Assembly (NCBI GenBank): GCA_031177685.1
Contig: JAPSGI010000008.1
Coordinates: 62,001 to 126,000 of the forward strand
Length of the DNA stretch: 64,000 nucleotides
Direction: 5' to 3'
Source: Solirubrobacteraceae bacterium
GTDB taxonomy: Bacteria; Actinomycetota; Thermoleophilia; Solirubrobacterales; Solirubrobacteraceae
The translations under genes were made by a program, and so were the position numbers. This document shows positions 40,960-49,769 of the stretch, piece by piece. Position 1 is the first letter of the stretch, and each line of letters begins with the position of its first letter. The notes beneath the pieces were generated by a model. The model was not told the origin of the DNA. It saw only the letters and a program-made list of their open reading frames with translations, and did not search any database.

Positions 40960-42951
40960 GTGCTCCTCGGCGTGGACGTGGGCGGGACCTTCACCGACGT
41001 CGTCCTCGCCGTCGACGGCGGGCTGGTCACCGCCAAGGCTCCCACCACGCCGCGCGACCAGTCCGAGGGCGTGATGGCCGCCGTCGCGCTGGCCCTGGAG
41101 CGCGCGGGCCGCGGCGCGGACGAGGTCACCGGCTTCGCGCACGGGATGACCGTGGCGACCAACGCGCTCCTGGAGCGCCGCGGCGCGCGCACCGTCCTGG
41201 TCGCCACCGAGGGCTTCGCCGACGTGGTCGAGCTGGGCCGCCAGGCGCGGGCGGACCTCTACCGCCTGTGCGCGGCGCACGCGCCGCCGCTCGTGCCGCC
41301 CGAGCGCCGGGTCGCGGCGCCCGAGCGGATGACGCCGGACGGGCCGCTGCGTGCGCTCGACGACCCCGACTCCGTGGCGCGGCAGGTCGCCGAGCACGAC
41401 CCGGAGTCGGTCGCCGTGGTCCTGCTGCACGCCTACCGCCATCCCGCGCACGAGCGGGCGCTCGGCGCGGCGCTCGCGCGGCGGCTGCCCGGCGTCCACG
41501 TCTCGCTCTCCCACGAGGTCGTGGGCACGTTTCGCGAGTACGAGCGCGCGGCCACGACGGAGGTGGACGCGTCGCTGTCGCCGCTCCTGGCCGGCTACCT
41601 GCGCCGGCTGACGCAGCGCGCGCGGGAGGCGGGGCTGCCGGCGCCGTCGATCATGCAGTCCAGCGGCGGCCTGACCGACCTGGAGTCGGCCGCGGACCAC
41701 GCCGCGGTCACGATCCTCTCGGGCCCGGCGGGCGGCGCGAGCGGCGCGGCCTTCGTGGCGGCGGCGGCCGGCGAGCCCGACGCGCTGTGCTTCGACATGG
41801 GCGGGACGTCGTGCGACGTGTGCGTGGTGGAGGGCGGGCGCGTGCGCGAGAGCGCGGGCCGCGAGGTGGCGGGACGCCCGCTGGCGCTGCCGATGCTCGA
41901 CATCGACACGGTCGGCGCGGGCGGCGGCTCGGTGGCCTGGCGCGACGCGGGCGGCGCGCTGCGGGTGGGGCCGCGCTCGGCGGGCGCCGAGCCGGGGCCG
42001 GCGTGCTACGGTCGCGGCGGGACGGAGCCGACGGTGACCGACGCCAACCTGCTGCTCGGGCGGCTGGGCGGTGGGGAGCTGGCCGGGGGCGTGGCGCTGG
42101 ACGTGGCGGCGGCGCAGCGCGCGGTCGGCGGGCTGGCGCGCTCGCTCGGCCTGGACGTGGTGGAGTGCGCGGAGGGGATCGTCCGCGTCGCCAACGCGGA
42201 GATGGCCCGGGCGCTGCGCGTGATGACGGTGGAGCGCGGGGTGGACCCGCGGGGATTCGCCCTGCTGGCCTTCGGCGGCGCCGGCCCGATGCACGCCGCC
42301 GCCATCGCCGAGGAGCTCGGCATGACGCGGATCCTGTGCCCGCCGACGTCCGGCGTGCTGGCGGCGCTCGGGCTCGTGGTGGGAGAGCGGCGGCGCGACG
42401 CCCAGCGCAGCCTGCTGCTGGCCGGCACGGCGCTGGCGCCGGATGCGGTCGCGCAGGCCTTCGCGGACCTGGCGCGCCGGGCCCGCGCCGAGCTGGGGGA
42501 CGCGGGGGCGGGGCTGCGGGCGACGTACGAGCTGCGCTACCGCGGGCAGGCGTTCGAGCTGCCGGTGGAGCGCGAGGGCGAGCTGCCGGCCGCGCCGGAC
42601 GAGCTGCGCGCCGCCTTCGCCGCCGCCCACGAGGAGCGCTACGGGTACGCGGACTCGGAGGCCGAGGTGGAACTTGTGACGCTTCGCGTGACCGCTGTGA
42701 CGGCGGGTGCGCGAGTATCCCCGGGGAGGGCGGGCCCCACCCACCCGGGGGGCCGCCCCACCGGTTCCCGCGAGGCGATCTTCGCCGGCGAGGGGGTGCA
42801 GGCCGCGGTGTGGCGCGGCGGGCCCGCGCCGGGCGCCCGGATCGCCGGACCGGCCGTGTGCGAGCTGCCCGAGTCCACCCTCGTCGTAGCGCCCGGGTGG
42901 GCGGGCGAGGTCGACCCGACCGGCGCGATCCGCCTGGAGCGAGGCGCGTGA
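40960..42951 (+). CDS. hyuA: Hydantoinase/oxoprolinase subunit A family protein
   Basis: 663 residues with an ASKHA ATPase fold: N-terminal phosphate loop GVDVGGTFTDVVL (about 3-16), AHGMTVATNALLERRGART, QSSGGL, SGPAGGASGAA and CFDMGGTSCDV (about 282), then the Hydantoinase A signature GAGGGSVAW. Couples ATP hydrolysis to opening of hydantoin or 5-oxoproline rings, or acts in acetone carboxylase-like enzymes. A Gly/Pro-rich insertion (about 590-605) lies in the C-terminal domain. Pairs with hyuB by a GTGA overlap. Confidence 0.93.
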   Translation: MLLGVDVGGTFTDVVLAVDGGLVTAKAPTTPRDQSEGVMAAVALALERAGRGADEVTGFAHGMTVATNALLERRGARTVLVATEGFADVVELGRQARADLYRLCAAHAPPLVPPERRVAAPERMTPDGPLRALDDPDSVARQVAEHDPESVAVVLLHAYRHPAHERALGAALARRLPGVHVSLSHEVVGTFREYERAATTEVDASLSPLLAGYLRRLTQRAREAGLPAPSIMQSSGGLTDLESAADHAAVTILSGPAGGASGAAFVAAAAGEPDALCFDMGGTSCDVCVVEGGRVRESAGREVAGRPLALPMLDIDTVGAGGGSVAWRDAGGALRVGPRSAGAEPGPACYGRGGTEPTVTDANLLLGRLGGGELAGGVALDVAAAQRAVGGLARSLGLDVVECAEGIVRVANAEMARALRVMTVERGVDPRGFALLAFGGAGPMHAAAIAEELGMTRILCPPTSGVLAALGLVVGERRRDAQRSLLLAGTALAPDAVAQAFADLARRARAELGDAGAGLRATYELRYRGQAFELPVEREGELPAAPDELRAAFAAAHEERYGYADSEAEVELVTLRVTAVTAGARVSPGRAGPTHPGGRPTGSREAIFAGEGVQAAVWRGGPAPGARIAGPAVCELPESTLVVAPGWAGEVDPTGAIRLERGA

Positions 42952-44486
42952 GCACGATCGACCCGATCACGCTGCAGGTCGTGCTCGGCGCCCTGCGTGC
43001 GGCGTGCGAGGAGATGGGCGCCACGCTCGTGCGCGCCAGCCACTCGGCCAACATCAAGGAGCGCCGCGACGCGTCCACGGCGCTGTTCGACCCGCGCGGC
43101 GAGATGGTCATGCAGGCCGAGCACATCCCCGTGCATCTGGGCGCGATGCCAGCCGCGGTGGCCGCCGTGCTCGACGAGGACCACGCGCCCGACCGCTCGT
43201 GGGTTCTCAACGACCCGTTCCGGGGCGGAACCCACCTGCCGGACATAACGGTCGTCACGCCGGTCTACGGCGACGACGGCCTCCTCGGCTTCGCCGCCAG
43301 CCGCGCCCACCACGCCGACGTGGGCGGACGCGTTCCCGGTTCGATGCCCTCGGACTCGCGCTCGCTGGAGGAGGAGGGCGTCGTCATCGAGCCCCAGCCG
43401 CTGGACGAGGCGGCGATCGAGCGCCTGGCCGGCCGCATGCGCCAGCCCGCCCAGCGGCGCGCCGACCTGCGCGCCCAGCTCGCCGCCAACCGAGCGGGCG
43501 CCGCCCGGTTGCGCGAGCTGGCGCGGCGGGCCGGCACGCGCACCCTGCGCGACGCCATGGACGCGGTCCTGGACTACGCCGAGCGCCGCACGCGCGCCTG
43601 CCTGACCGCGATGCCGGACGGCACCCGCACCGCGCGAGACGTGCTGGAGGCGGCGGACGGCGACCTCGAGGTGCGCGTCGCCGCGACCGTCTCCGGCGAC
43701 ACGCTCACCCTCGACTTCGCCGGCAGCGCGTCGCAGCACGGCGGCAACCTCAACTGCCCCCTCGCCGTCACCCGCTCGGCCGCCTACTTCGCCGTCCGCG
43801 TGCTCACGGACCCCGACATCCCGCCGTCCGCGGGCGCCTACCGGCCGATCGACGTACGGGCGCCGGAGGGTTCGCTGCTCAACGCACGGCCCGGCGCCGC
43901 GGTCGTCGCCGGCAACGTGGAGACGTCCTCGCGCGTGGCCGACCTCATCCTGGCGGCCTTCGGGCGCGCGCTCGGCCAGGGGACGATGAACAACCTGACC
44001 CTGGGCAACGAGGACTTCACCTACTACGAGACGCTCGGCGGCGGCCAGGGCGCATGCCCCGACGCCGACGGGCCGAGCGGCGTGCACGTCGCGATGAGCA
44101 ATACGCTCAACACGCCGGTCGAGGCGCTGGAGCTGGAGTTCCCCTTGCGCGTCGTCGAGTACTCCCTGCGTCGCGGCACCGGCGGCGCCGGGCGCCACCG
44201 CGGCGGCGACGGCGTCGCGCGCGAGCTGGAGGCGCTGGCGCCGATGGACTTCTCGCTGATCACGGAGCGCCGGCGCCACGCGCCCCCCGGCGCCGCGGGT
44301 GGGCGGCCCGGCGCCCCCGGCCGCAACCGGCTCGACGGCGCCGAGCTCCCGGCCAAGGCGAGCGGTACGCTCGCGCCCGGCCAGCGCCTGCGCGTCGAGA
44401 CGCCGGGCGGCGGCGGACACGGACGATTGGACCGTTCTGGGGGCTATAGCCCCCAAAAGGGTCCAGTCGATGGCTTTGGGGGATGA
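42948..44486 (+). CDS. hyuB: Hydantoinase/oxoprolinase subunit B family protein
   Basis: 512 residues (MSTIDPITLQVVLGALRAAC). Family motifs: RASHSANIKERRDASTALFD, QAEHIPVHLGAMP, WVLNDPFRGGTHLPDITVV and, later, NVETSSRVADLI and GTGGAGRHRGGDGVARELE. It is the partner of HyuA. The usual end TPGGGG is reached at about 492; the remaining 20 residues are encoded across a hairpin (44428-44465), so the present stop looks secondary. GTG overlaps the hyuA stop. Confidence 0.92.
   Translation: MSTIDPITLQVVLGALRAACEEMGATLVRASHSANIKERRDASTALFDPRGEMVMQAEHIPVHLGAMPAAVAAVLDEDHAPDRSWVLNDPFRGGTHLPDITVVTPVYGDDGLLGFAASRAHHADVGGRVPGSMPSDSRSLEEEGVVIEPQPLDEAAIERLAGRMRQPAQRRADLRAQLAANRAGAARLRELARRAGTRTLRDAMDAVLDYAERRTRACLTAMPDGTRTARDVLEAADGDLEVRVAATVSGDTLTLDFAGSASQHGGNLNCPLAVTRSAAYFAVRVLTDPDIPPSAGAYRPIDVRAPEGSLLNARPGAAVVAGNVETSSRVADLILAAFGRALGQGTMNNLTLGNEDFTYYETLGGGQGACPDADGPSGVHVAMSNTLNTPVEALELEFPLRVVEYSLRRGTGGAGRHRGGDGVARELEALAPMDFSLITERRRHAPPGAAGGRPGAPGRNRLDGAELPAKASGTLAPGQRLRVETPGGGGHGRLDRSGGYSPQKGPVDGFGG
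44428..44465. terminator. Hairpin at the 3' end of hyuB with GGCTATAGCC apex
   Basis: Nearly perfect palindrome with 2 mismatched pairs: TGGACC...TGGGGGCTA pairs with TAGCCCCCA...GGTCCA. It lies inside the last codons of hyuB and 29 nt before the next start. The apex shares GGCTATAG with the hairpin at 10493-10530. Confidence 0.55.
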
Positions 44487-44493
44487 TCGCGCC

Positions 44494-45375
44494 ATGCGCG
44501 TGGGGTTCATCGGGCTGGGGATCATGGGGTCGCGGATGGCGGCCAACCTGGCGCGCGCGGGCCACGAGCTGACCGTGTGGAACCGCACGCGCGCGAAGGC
44601 GCAGGAGTTCGCAACCGCCCACGGCGCCACCGTGGCAGACGACCCGGCCGGCGCCGCGGAACGCGCGGAGGTCGTGGTCACGATGGTGGTGGACGGAGCT
44701 CAGGTCGAGGAGGTCCTGCTCGGGCCACAGGGCGTGGCCGAAGCGGCGCCGTCCGGGCTGCTGTGCGTCGACATGTCGACGATCGCGCCGCGCGACGCGC
44801 GCCGCATCGGCGCCGCGCTGGCCGAGCGCGACGTCGCCTTCGTGGACGCGCCCGTGACCGGCTCCTCCCCCAAGGCGCAGGACGGCACGCTCACGATCAT
44901 GGCCGGCGGGACGGCCGCGGACTTCGAGCGGGCCCGGCCGCTCTTCGACGCCATGGGCGAGGTCGTCCTGCACGTCGGCGAGCTGGGCCACGGCCAGACG
45001 ATCAAGGTGATCAACAACGCGGTCGCCGCCGTCAACACCGCGGTCGTCGGCCAGGCGCTGCTGACCGGGCGGGCCGCCGGCGTGGACCTCGAGGCGCTCG
45101 AGCGCGTCATGGCAGCCGGATCGGGAGCCTCCGCGATGCTCGCGCTCAAGGCGCGCCCGATGCGCGAGCACGACTACGCGACGCTGTTCAAGCTCGAGCA
45201 CATGCTCAAGGACGTCCGGCTGTGCCTGGACACCGCGGCGGACGCCGGGGCCTCCTTCCCGTTCGCCGAGCAGGTCGAGCGGATCCTGGCCGCGGCAACC
45301 GACGGCGGGCTGGGCGAGCGGGACTTCGCCGCCCTCATCGAGATCGTGGAGGCCGAGCAGGGCACCCGGCTCTGA
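44494..45375 (+). CDS. NAD(P)-dependent beta-hydroxyacid dehydrogenase (HIBADH family)
   Basis: 293 residues. N-terminal Rossmann motif VGFIGLGIMGSRMAANL (about 3-19), substrate loop FVDAPVTGSSPKAQDGTLTI (about 118-137) with the S/T-G-G-like element, and catalytic Lys in GQTIKVINNAVAAVN (about 168-182). Candidates are 3-hydroxyisobutyrate, tartronate semialdehyde or glyoxylate/succinic-semialdehyde reduction. ATG at 44494 is favoured (MRVGFIGLG); ATG at 44470 is in frame. It may form one functional unit with hyuAB, though a hairpin separates them. Confidence 0.9.
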   Translation: MRVGFIGLGIMGSRMAANLARAGHELTVWNRTRAKAQEFATAHGATVADDPAGAAERAEVVVTMVVDGAQVEEVLLGPQGVAEAAPSGLLCVDMSTIAPRDARRIGAALAERDVAFVDAPVTGSSPKAQDGTLTIMAGGTAADFERARPLFDAMGEVVLHVGELGHGQTIKVINNAVAAVNTAVVGQALLTGRAAGVDLEALERVMAAGSGASAMLALKARPMREHDYATLFKLEHMLKDVRLCLDTAADAGASFPFAEQVERILAAATDGGLGERDFAALIEIVEAEQGTRL

Positions 45376-45402
45376 CAAATCCCTGGTGACCCCAAGGATT
45401 TG
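45376..45402 (+). terminator. Stem-loop after the dehydrogenase gene
   Basis: CAAATCCCTGG pairs with CCAAGGATTTG (11 bp, one mismatch) around a 5-nt loop, starting 1 nt after the stop codon. The downstream arm overlaps the -35 of the next promoter. Confidence 0.55.
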
Positions 45403-45428
45403 GATTTCTGAAGCCGTTTGCGTAGAAT
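45400..45428 (+). promoter_or_regulatory. Promoter upstream of the DUF1802 gene
   Basis: TTGGAT (45400-45405), a 17-nt spacer and TAGAAT (45423-45428) form a good primary-sigma promoter in a locally AT-rich stretch. The expected transcript start is near 45435, giving a leader of about 65 nt. Confidence 0.6.
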
Positions 45429-45501
45429 GCCGCACTTCCCGTGGCGGGTAACACGTCTGTGCGCCCGGGGAAAGCTGTTTTCGAAGGACCCCTCCGTCTA
45501 C

Positions 45502-46131
45502 ATGCCGATCGCATTCAAGGAATGGGCTGTAACCGTGCGCGCCCTCGCGGAGGGCGAGCAGCTCGTGACCCTGCGCAAGGGCGGCATCCGCGAGGACGAA
45601 AAGCACTTCCAGCTCGAGCACGACCGCTTCTTCCTCTACCCCACGTTCGATCACCAGCGGATCGACCTGGTGCGCGACTCCCACAAGCCCGAGCTGCGCC
45701 GCGCGCTCGAGGAGGGCGTGTGGGCGGACGGCGAGCCCGACGTGCACGCCTGGACGCTGGACGGCGGGATCGTCCAGCCCGACCGGGTGCGCATCCGCGC
45801 CTGGGCCGAGGTGGCCGGGCACTACGAGATCGCCGATCCGCGCGCCGTCGACGCGCTGTCGCCGTTCTACGTGTGGACGACCGACTACGCCGAGAAGCGC
45901 CTGGCCTGGAAGCGCCGGCACCCGCTGCACGTGCTGCTGCTGCGCGTCTACCGGATCCCTCGCCCCGTGACCGTCAAGGTCCGCGAGGAGTACTTCGGCT
46001 GCCGCTCCTGGCTGGACCTGCACCGCGAGCTGCCGTTCGAGGGCACCCCCGTGCTCGCGGACGAGGAGTTCGAGCGGGCCGCCGAGGCGATCGAGGCGAT
46101 CGCCCAGGACGCGACGCCCGCGATGGCGTAG
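45502..46131 (+). CDS. DUF1802 family protein
   Basis: 209 residues from the ATG at 45502 (MPIAFKEWAVTVRALAEGEQ). The opening, with LVTLRKGGIREDEKHFQLEH and FFLYPTFDHQ, is the DUF1802 signature; a second half carries WTTDYAEKRLAWKRRHPLHV and REEYFGCRSWLDL. The function of the family is not known; its conserved Lys/Arg and acidic residues look nuclease-like, but this is a guess. A longer in-frame start at 45418 runs into the leader. Its frame ends 27 nt before the likely start of the DUF1152 domain. Confidence 0.85.
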   Translation: MPIAFKEWAVTVRALAEGEQLVTLRKGGIREDEKHFQLEHDRFFLYPTFDHQRIDLVRDSHKPELRRALEEGVWADGEPDVHAWTLDGGIVQPDRVRIRAWAEVAGHYEIADPRAVDALSPFYVWTTDYAEKRLAWKRRHPLHVLLLRVYRIPRPVTVKVREEYFGCRSWLDLHRELPFEGTPVLADEEFERAAEAIEAIAQDATPAMA

Positions 46132-46187
46132 CCGTAGCCGCGGCGCCGGACACCGGAATCGACTCGGTCCTGCGCGGCGCGCGCGGC

Positions 46188-47084
46188 GTGCTGTGCCTGG
46201 GCATCGGCGGCGGCGGCGACGCGGTCGGTGCCCTGGCCACGGCCGACCTGGTGCGCACGTTGGGCACGCGGGCGGTCGTCGGCGGCACGACCTGGGAGCG
46301 CCGCGTCGTGGACCCGCTGCCGGGGCCGCGCCGCCTGGCCGAGGTCGAGGGCGCGCGGGCGCTCGGCGAGCTGGTCGCACTGGCCGGGCCGCGGACGACC
46401 GGTCCGGGCGGGTTCTCCTTCGCCGAGGCGCGGCTCGCCGGCGTGCTGGGCGAGGACACGGTGCTGGTGGACCCCAACGGCGGCCCGCGGGCGCTGGGCC
46501 GCGAGCTGGTCGCCGCCCTGGACCAGCTGGGCTGCGACGCCGTGGCGATGGTGGACGTGGGCGGCGATGCCCTCGCGCACGGCGACGAGCCGGGACTGGC
46601 CAGCCCGCTGTGCGACGCCGTCCTGGTCGCCGCCGCCGACGAGCTCGCCGCGGCGGGCGTGCCGTGCGTGCTGGGCATCGTGGGCGCGGGCTGCGACGGC
46701 GAGCTGACCCCCAACGAGGTGCTCGCGCGCGTCAGCGAGGTCGCGGCGGGCGGCGGCTTCCTCGGCGCCTGGGGCATCACGCCCGCGACGGCGGAGCGCA
46801 TGGACGCCGCCGTGGCCGCCGTCCCGACCGAGGCGAGCGCCGCGGCCGTGCGCTGCGCGCGCGGCGAGCGCGGGACGGTGGAGATCCGCGGCGGCCGGCG
46901 CACGGTCCAGCTCACGGCCGCCGGCGCGCTGACCTTCTACCTGGATCCCGGCACGGCGATGCGCACCGCCGCGCGCCTCGCCGCGGCCGTGCGCGGGGCG
47001 GCGGACCTCGACGAGGCGCACGAGCGGCTCGCCGCCCTGGGGGTGCGCAGCGAGCTGGACCTGGAGCGCGAGGCCGCCAGCTAG
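46188..47084 (+). CDS. DUF1152 family protein
   Basis: At least 298 residues. LGIGGGGDAVGALATADLVR (about 4-23) is a nucleotide- or phosphate-loop-like Gly-rich turn typical of DUF1152; GGTTWERRVVDPLPGPR, VDVGGDALAHGDEPGLASPL and GVPCVLGIVGAGCDGEL follow. The molecular function is unknown. The GTG at 46188 is the first canonical start but omits the usual IDSVLRGARG lead-in. An ATC at 46158 is in the right place and there is no ATG, GTG or TTG between the DUF1802 stop and 46188. Confidence 0.82.
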   Translation: MLCLGIGGGGDAVGALATADLVRTLGTRAVVGGTTWERRVVDPLPGPRRLAEVEGARALGELVALAGPRTTGPGGFSFAEARLAGVLGEDTVLVDPNGGPRALGRELVAALDQLGCDAVAMVDVGGDALAHGDEPGLASPLCDAVLVAAADELAAAGVPCVLGIVGAGCDGELTPNEVLARVSEVAAGGGFLGAWGITPATAERMDAAVAAVPTEASAAAVRCARGERGTVEIRGGRRTVQLTAAGALTFYLDPGTAMRTAARLAAAVRGAADLDEAHERLAALGVRSELDLEREAAS

Positions 47085-47094
47085 TCTGAGCCTG

Positions 47095-49767
47095 GTGCTC
47101 CGTCCCTGGGCTCCCGTGCTCGCCGCCCTCGCGCTGCTGCTGCCGGCGGGCGCGCACGCCGCCGCGCCCGTCGAGCCCTACCAGCACGACGACTACCGCT
47201 GGTTTCGCGACGTGCTCCCCCCCGGCGCGAACGGGCACGCCAGCCGCGCCGCGCTCACCGCCTTCCAGGCCGCGCGAATCCGTCCGCGCCACAGCAACGA
47301 CCAGCTCGACATGTATCGCGAGCTGATCCGGGCGGCGCCCGGCGTCACCGCGCAGACGCTGCCGCGCTACTTCAAGGACGCGTCGTTCGGCGTGCGCAGC
47401 GGCGACGTGGAGCGCACGTACTCCCCCGGCGGGCGCGACGACCTGACCGTCGTGCGCGACCGCGGGTTCGGCGTGCCGCACGTGTACGCGACCACGCGCG
47501 AGGGCGCCATGTACGGCCTCGGCTACGTCGCCGCCGAGGACCGGTTGTTCGTGATGGACGCGCTGCGCCACCTGGGCCGCGCGCGGCTCTCCTCGTTCGC
47601 CGGCGGCGCGCCCGGCAACCGGGCGCTGGACCAGTTCCAGTGGGCCCACGCGCCCTACACCGAGGACGACCTTCAGCGCCAGGTGGAGATCGCGCTGCGG
47701 CGCTTCGGTCCGGAGGCCGAGCAGGTGCGCCAGGACGCCGTCGCCTACGTCGCCGGGGTCAACCGCTACATCGCCGAGGCGCGGATCGAGACGCCCAAGA
47801 TGCCCGGGGAGTACTCCACGATCGAGCGTCCCGACGGGCCGAGCGACTGGACGCTGACCGACGTGGTCGCGACCGCCGCGGCGGTGTCCGCGATGTTCGG
47901 CCGCGGGGGCGGCGGCGAGGTGGCCAGCGCCGAGCTGCTCCAGGCCTGGCAGGAGCGCTTCGGGCGCTCGCGCGGCACGCGCCTGTGGCGCCAGTTCAGC
48001 GGGCTGGACGATCCCGAGGCGCCCACGACGGTCCGCGGCCGGCGCTTCGCCTACCAGCAGATCCCGCGGCGCCCCGAGCGCGCGGCCAACGCGATCCCCG
48101 ACCGCGGATCGGTCGCCGCCGAGCCGCTGGTCGTCGAGGGCCCGGACATGCCGGCGGCGGCGCGCGACGTGCCGTCGCCCTTCCCCGCGTCGTCCTCCAG
48201 CGCGCTCGTCGTCTCCGGCCGCGAGTCCACCTCCGGCCATCCCCTGGCGGTCTTCGGGCCGCAGGTGGGCTACTTCACGCCGCAGATCCTGATGGAGCAG
48301 GACGTGCACGCGCCCGGCATCGACGCTCGCGGCGCGGCGTTCCCGGGGCTCAACCTCTACGTCCAGATGGGGCGCGGGCAGGACTACGCGTGGAGCGCGA
48401 CGTCGGCCGGGCAGGACGTGACCGACACCTTCGCCGTGGACCTGTGCGACCCGGGCGGCGCGCCCCCCACGAAGGACTCGGCGCACTACGTGTTCCGCGG
48501 CCAGTGCGTCGCGATGGAGGACCTGCGGCGCACCAACGCGTGGCAGCCCACCGCGGCGGACCCCACGCCCGCGGGCTCGCAGACGCTGCGCACCCTGCGC
48601 ACGCACTTGGGCCTCGTGCGCGCGCGCGGGACACTTCGGGGGCGGCCGGTCGCCTTCGTGGAGCTGCGCTCGACGTACCTCCACGACCTCGACTCCCTGC
48701 GCGCCTTCGCCGACTTCAACGACCCCGAGAAGATGCGCAGTCCCGAAGACTTCCGGCGCGCGGCGGCCAAGGTCGCCCAGCCCTTCAACTGGTTCTATGC
48801 GGACGACCGCGACGTGGCCTACCTCAACTCTGGCGCTAACCCGGTCCGCCCGCGCGGCGTCGATCCGGTGCTCCCCACGCGCGCGAGCTTCGAGTGGGTC
48901 GGCTGGAACCCCGACGACTGGGCGGCGCGCGAGCTGCCCGACGCGGCCCACCCGCAGGCGGGCAACCAGGCGTTCCTGACCAGCTGGAACAACCGCCCCG
49001 CGCGTGGCTACGACAGCGGGTACGGGTCGCGCCACCGCGTCGAGCTGCTGGAGGACGGCATCCGCCCGCGCATCGCCGGCACGCGCCGCACGACGCTCCC
49101 CGAGCTGGTCGATGCCATGGCCGCGGCCGCGACGGTGGACCTGCGCGGCTACGGAGTGCTGGGCGACGTGCTCGCCGTGCTCGGGCGCCAGCGCGATCCC
49201 CGGCTGGCCGCCGCGATCGGCAAGCTCGACGCGTGGCGGCGCGCCGGCGCGCACCGGCGCGACTCCGACGGGGAGGGGACCTACGAGCACAACGAGGCGG
49301 TGGCGATCATGGACGCGTGGTGGCCGCGCCTGCTGGAGGCGCAGTTCCGCCCCACCATGGGCCAGCGCCTGTTCGACACCCTGCGCGCCCGCGTGCCGTT
49401 CGACGACGAGCCCAACGGGGCCGGGCAGCACATGGGCTCCGCGTACGCGCGCGGCTGGTACGGCTACGCCAGCAAGGACCTGCGCACCCTGCTGCGCCGG
49501 CGCGTGCGCGGTCGCTACGCGCGCGTGTTCTGCGGCGGCGGGAACCGTCCGCGCTGCCGGCGGGCGCTCGCCGAGTCGCTGCGCGCCGCCCTGCGCGTTT
49601 CGCGCGAGGAGCTGTACCGCGACCCGCGCTGCGCCCGCGCAGACCAGTGGTGCCACGACGCGATCGTGTTCCGTCCCCTGGGCGCGCTGACCCAGCCCGC
49701 GATCGACTGGCAGAACCGCCCGACGTACCAGCAGGCCGTCGAGGTCCAGGGCCACCGGCCGCGGTAA
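47095..49767 (+). CDS. Penicillin acylase family N-terminal-nucleophile amidase
   Basis: 890 residues with a signal peptide (VLAALALLLPAGAHAA). The alpha-chain region includes DRGFGVPHVYATTREGAMYG and GYVAAEDRLFVMDALRHLGR (about 120-165). The autocleavage/nucleophile region is PASSSSALVVSGRESTSGHP (about 365), where the family usually has S-N-x-W; a Ser remains in place. Later motifs are FNWFYADDRDVAYLNSG and SWNNRPARGY. It would be exported and self-processed; the substrate could be a beta-lactam, acyl-homoserine lactone or other acylamide. GTG start, TAGTCT 7 nt upstream. Confidence 0.88.
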   Translation: MLRPWAPVLAALALLLPAGAHAAAPVEPYQHDDYRWFRDVLPPGANGHASRAALTAFQAARIRPRHSNDQLDMYRELIRAAPGVTAQTLPRYFKDASFGVRSGDVERTYSPGGRDDLTVVRDRGFGVPHVYATTREGAMYGLGYVAAEDRLFVMDALRHLGRARLSSFAGGAPGNRALDQFQWAHAPYTEDDLQRQVEIALRRFGPEAEQVRQDAVAYVAGVNRYIAEARIETPKMPGEYSTIERPDGPSDWTLTDVVATAAAVSAMFGRGGGGEVASAELLQAWQERFGRSRGTRLWRQFSGLDDPEAPTTVRGRRFAYQQIPRRPERAANAIPDRGSVAAEPLVVEGPDMPAAARDVPSPFPASSSSALVVSGRESTSGHPLAVFGPQVGYFTPQILMEQDVHAPGIDARGAAFPGLNLYVQMGRGQDYAWSATSAGQDVTDTFAVDLCDPGGAPPTKDSAHYVFRGQCVAMEDLRRTNAWQPTAADPTPAGSQTLRTLRTHLGLVRARGTLRGRPVAFVELRSTYLHDLDSLRAFADFNDPEKMRSPEDFRRAAAKVAQPFNWFYADDRDVAYLNSGANPVRPRGVDPVLPTRASFEWVGWNPDDWAARELPDAAHPQAGNQAFLTSWNNRPARGYDSGYGSRHRVELLEDGIRPRIAGTRRTTLPELVDAMAAAATVDLRGYGVLGDVLAVLGRQRDPRLAAAIGKLDAWRRAGAHRRDSDGEGTYEHNEAVAIMDAWWPRLLEAQFRPTMGQRLFDTLRARVPFDDEPNGAGQHMGSAYARGWYGYASKDLRTLLRRRVRGRYARVFCGGGNRPRCRRALAESLRAALRVSREELYRDPRCARADQWCHDAIVFRPLGALTQPAIDWQNRPTYQQAVEVQGHRPR

Positions 49768-49769
49768 CG

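Noticed and set aside
41268-42947. Long in-frame extension upstream of hyuB
   Set aside because: It is the shifted reading of hyuA; the HyuB family start lies at 42948.
47082-47087. TAGTCT as a leaderless -10 for the penicillin-acylase gene
   Set aside because: The TAG is also the stop codon of the preceding gene, so the match may be chance; not listed as a feature.
46912-49755. 947-codon minus-strand open frame opposite the penicillin-acylase gene
   Set aside because: Antisense shadow with Arg/Gly/Val-biased composition; the plus-strand frame has signal peptide and family motifs.
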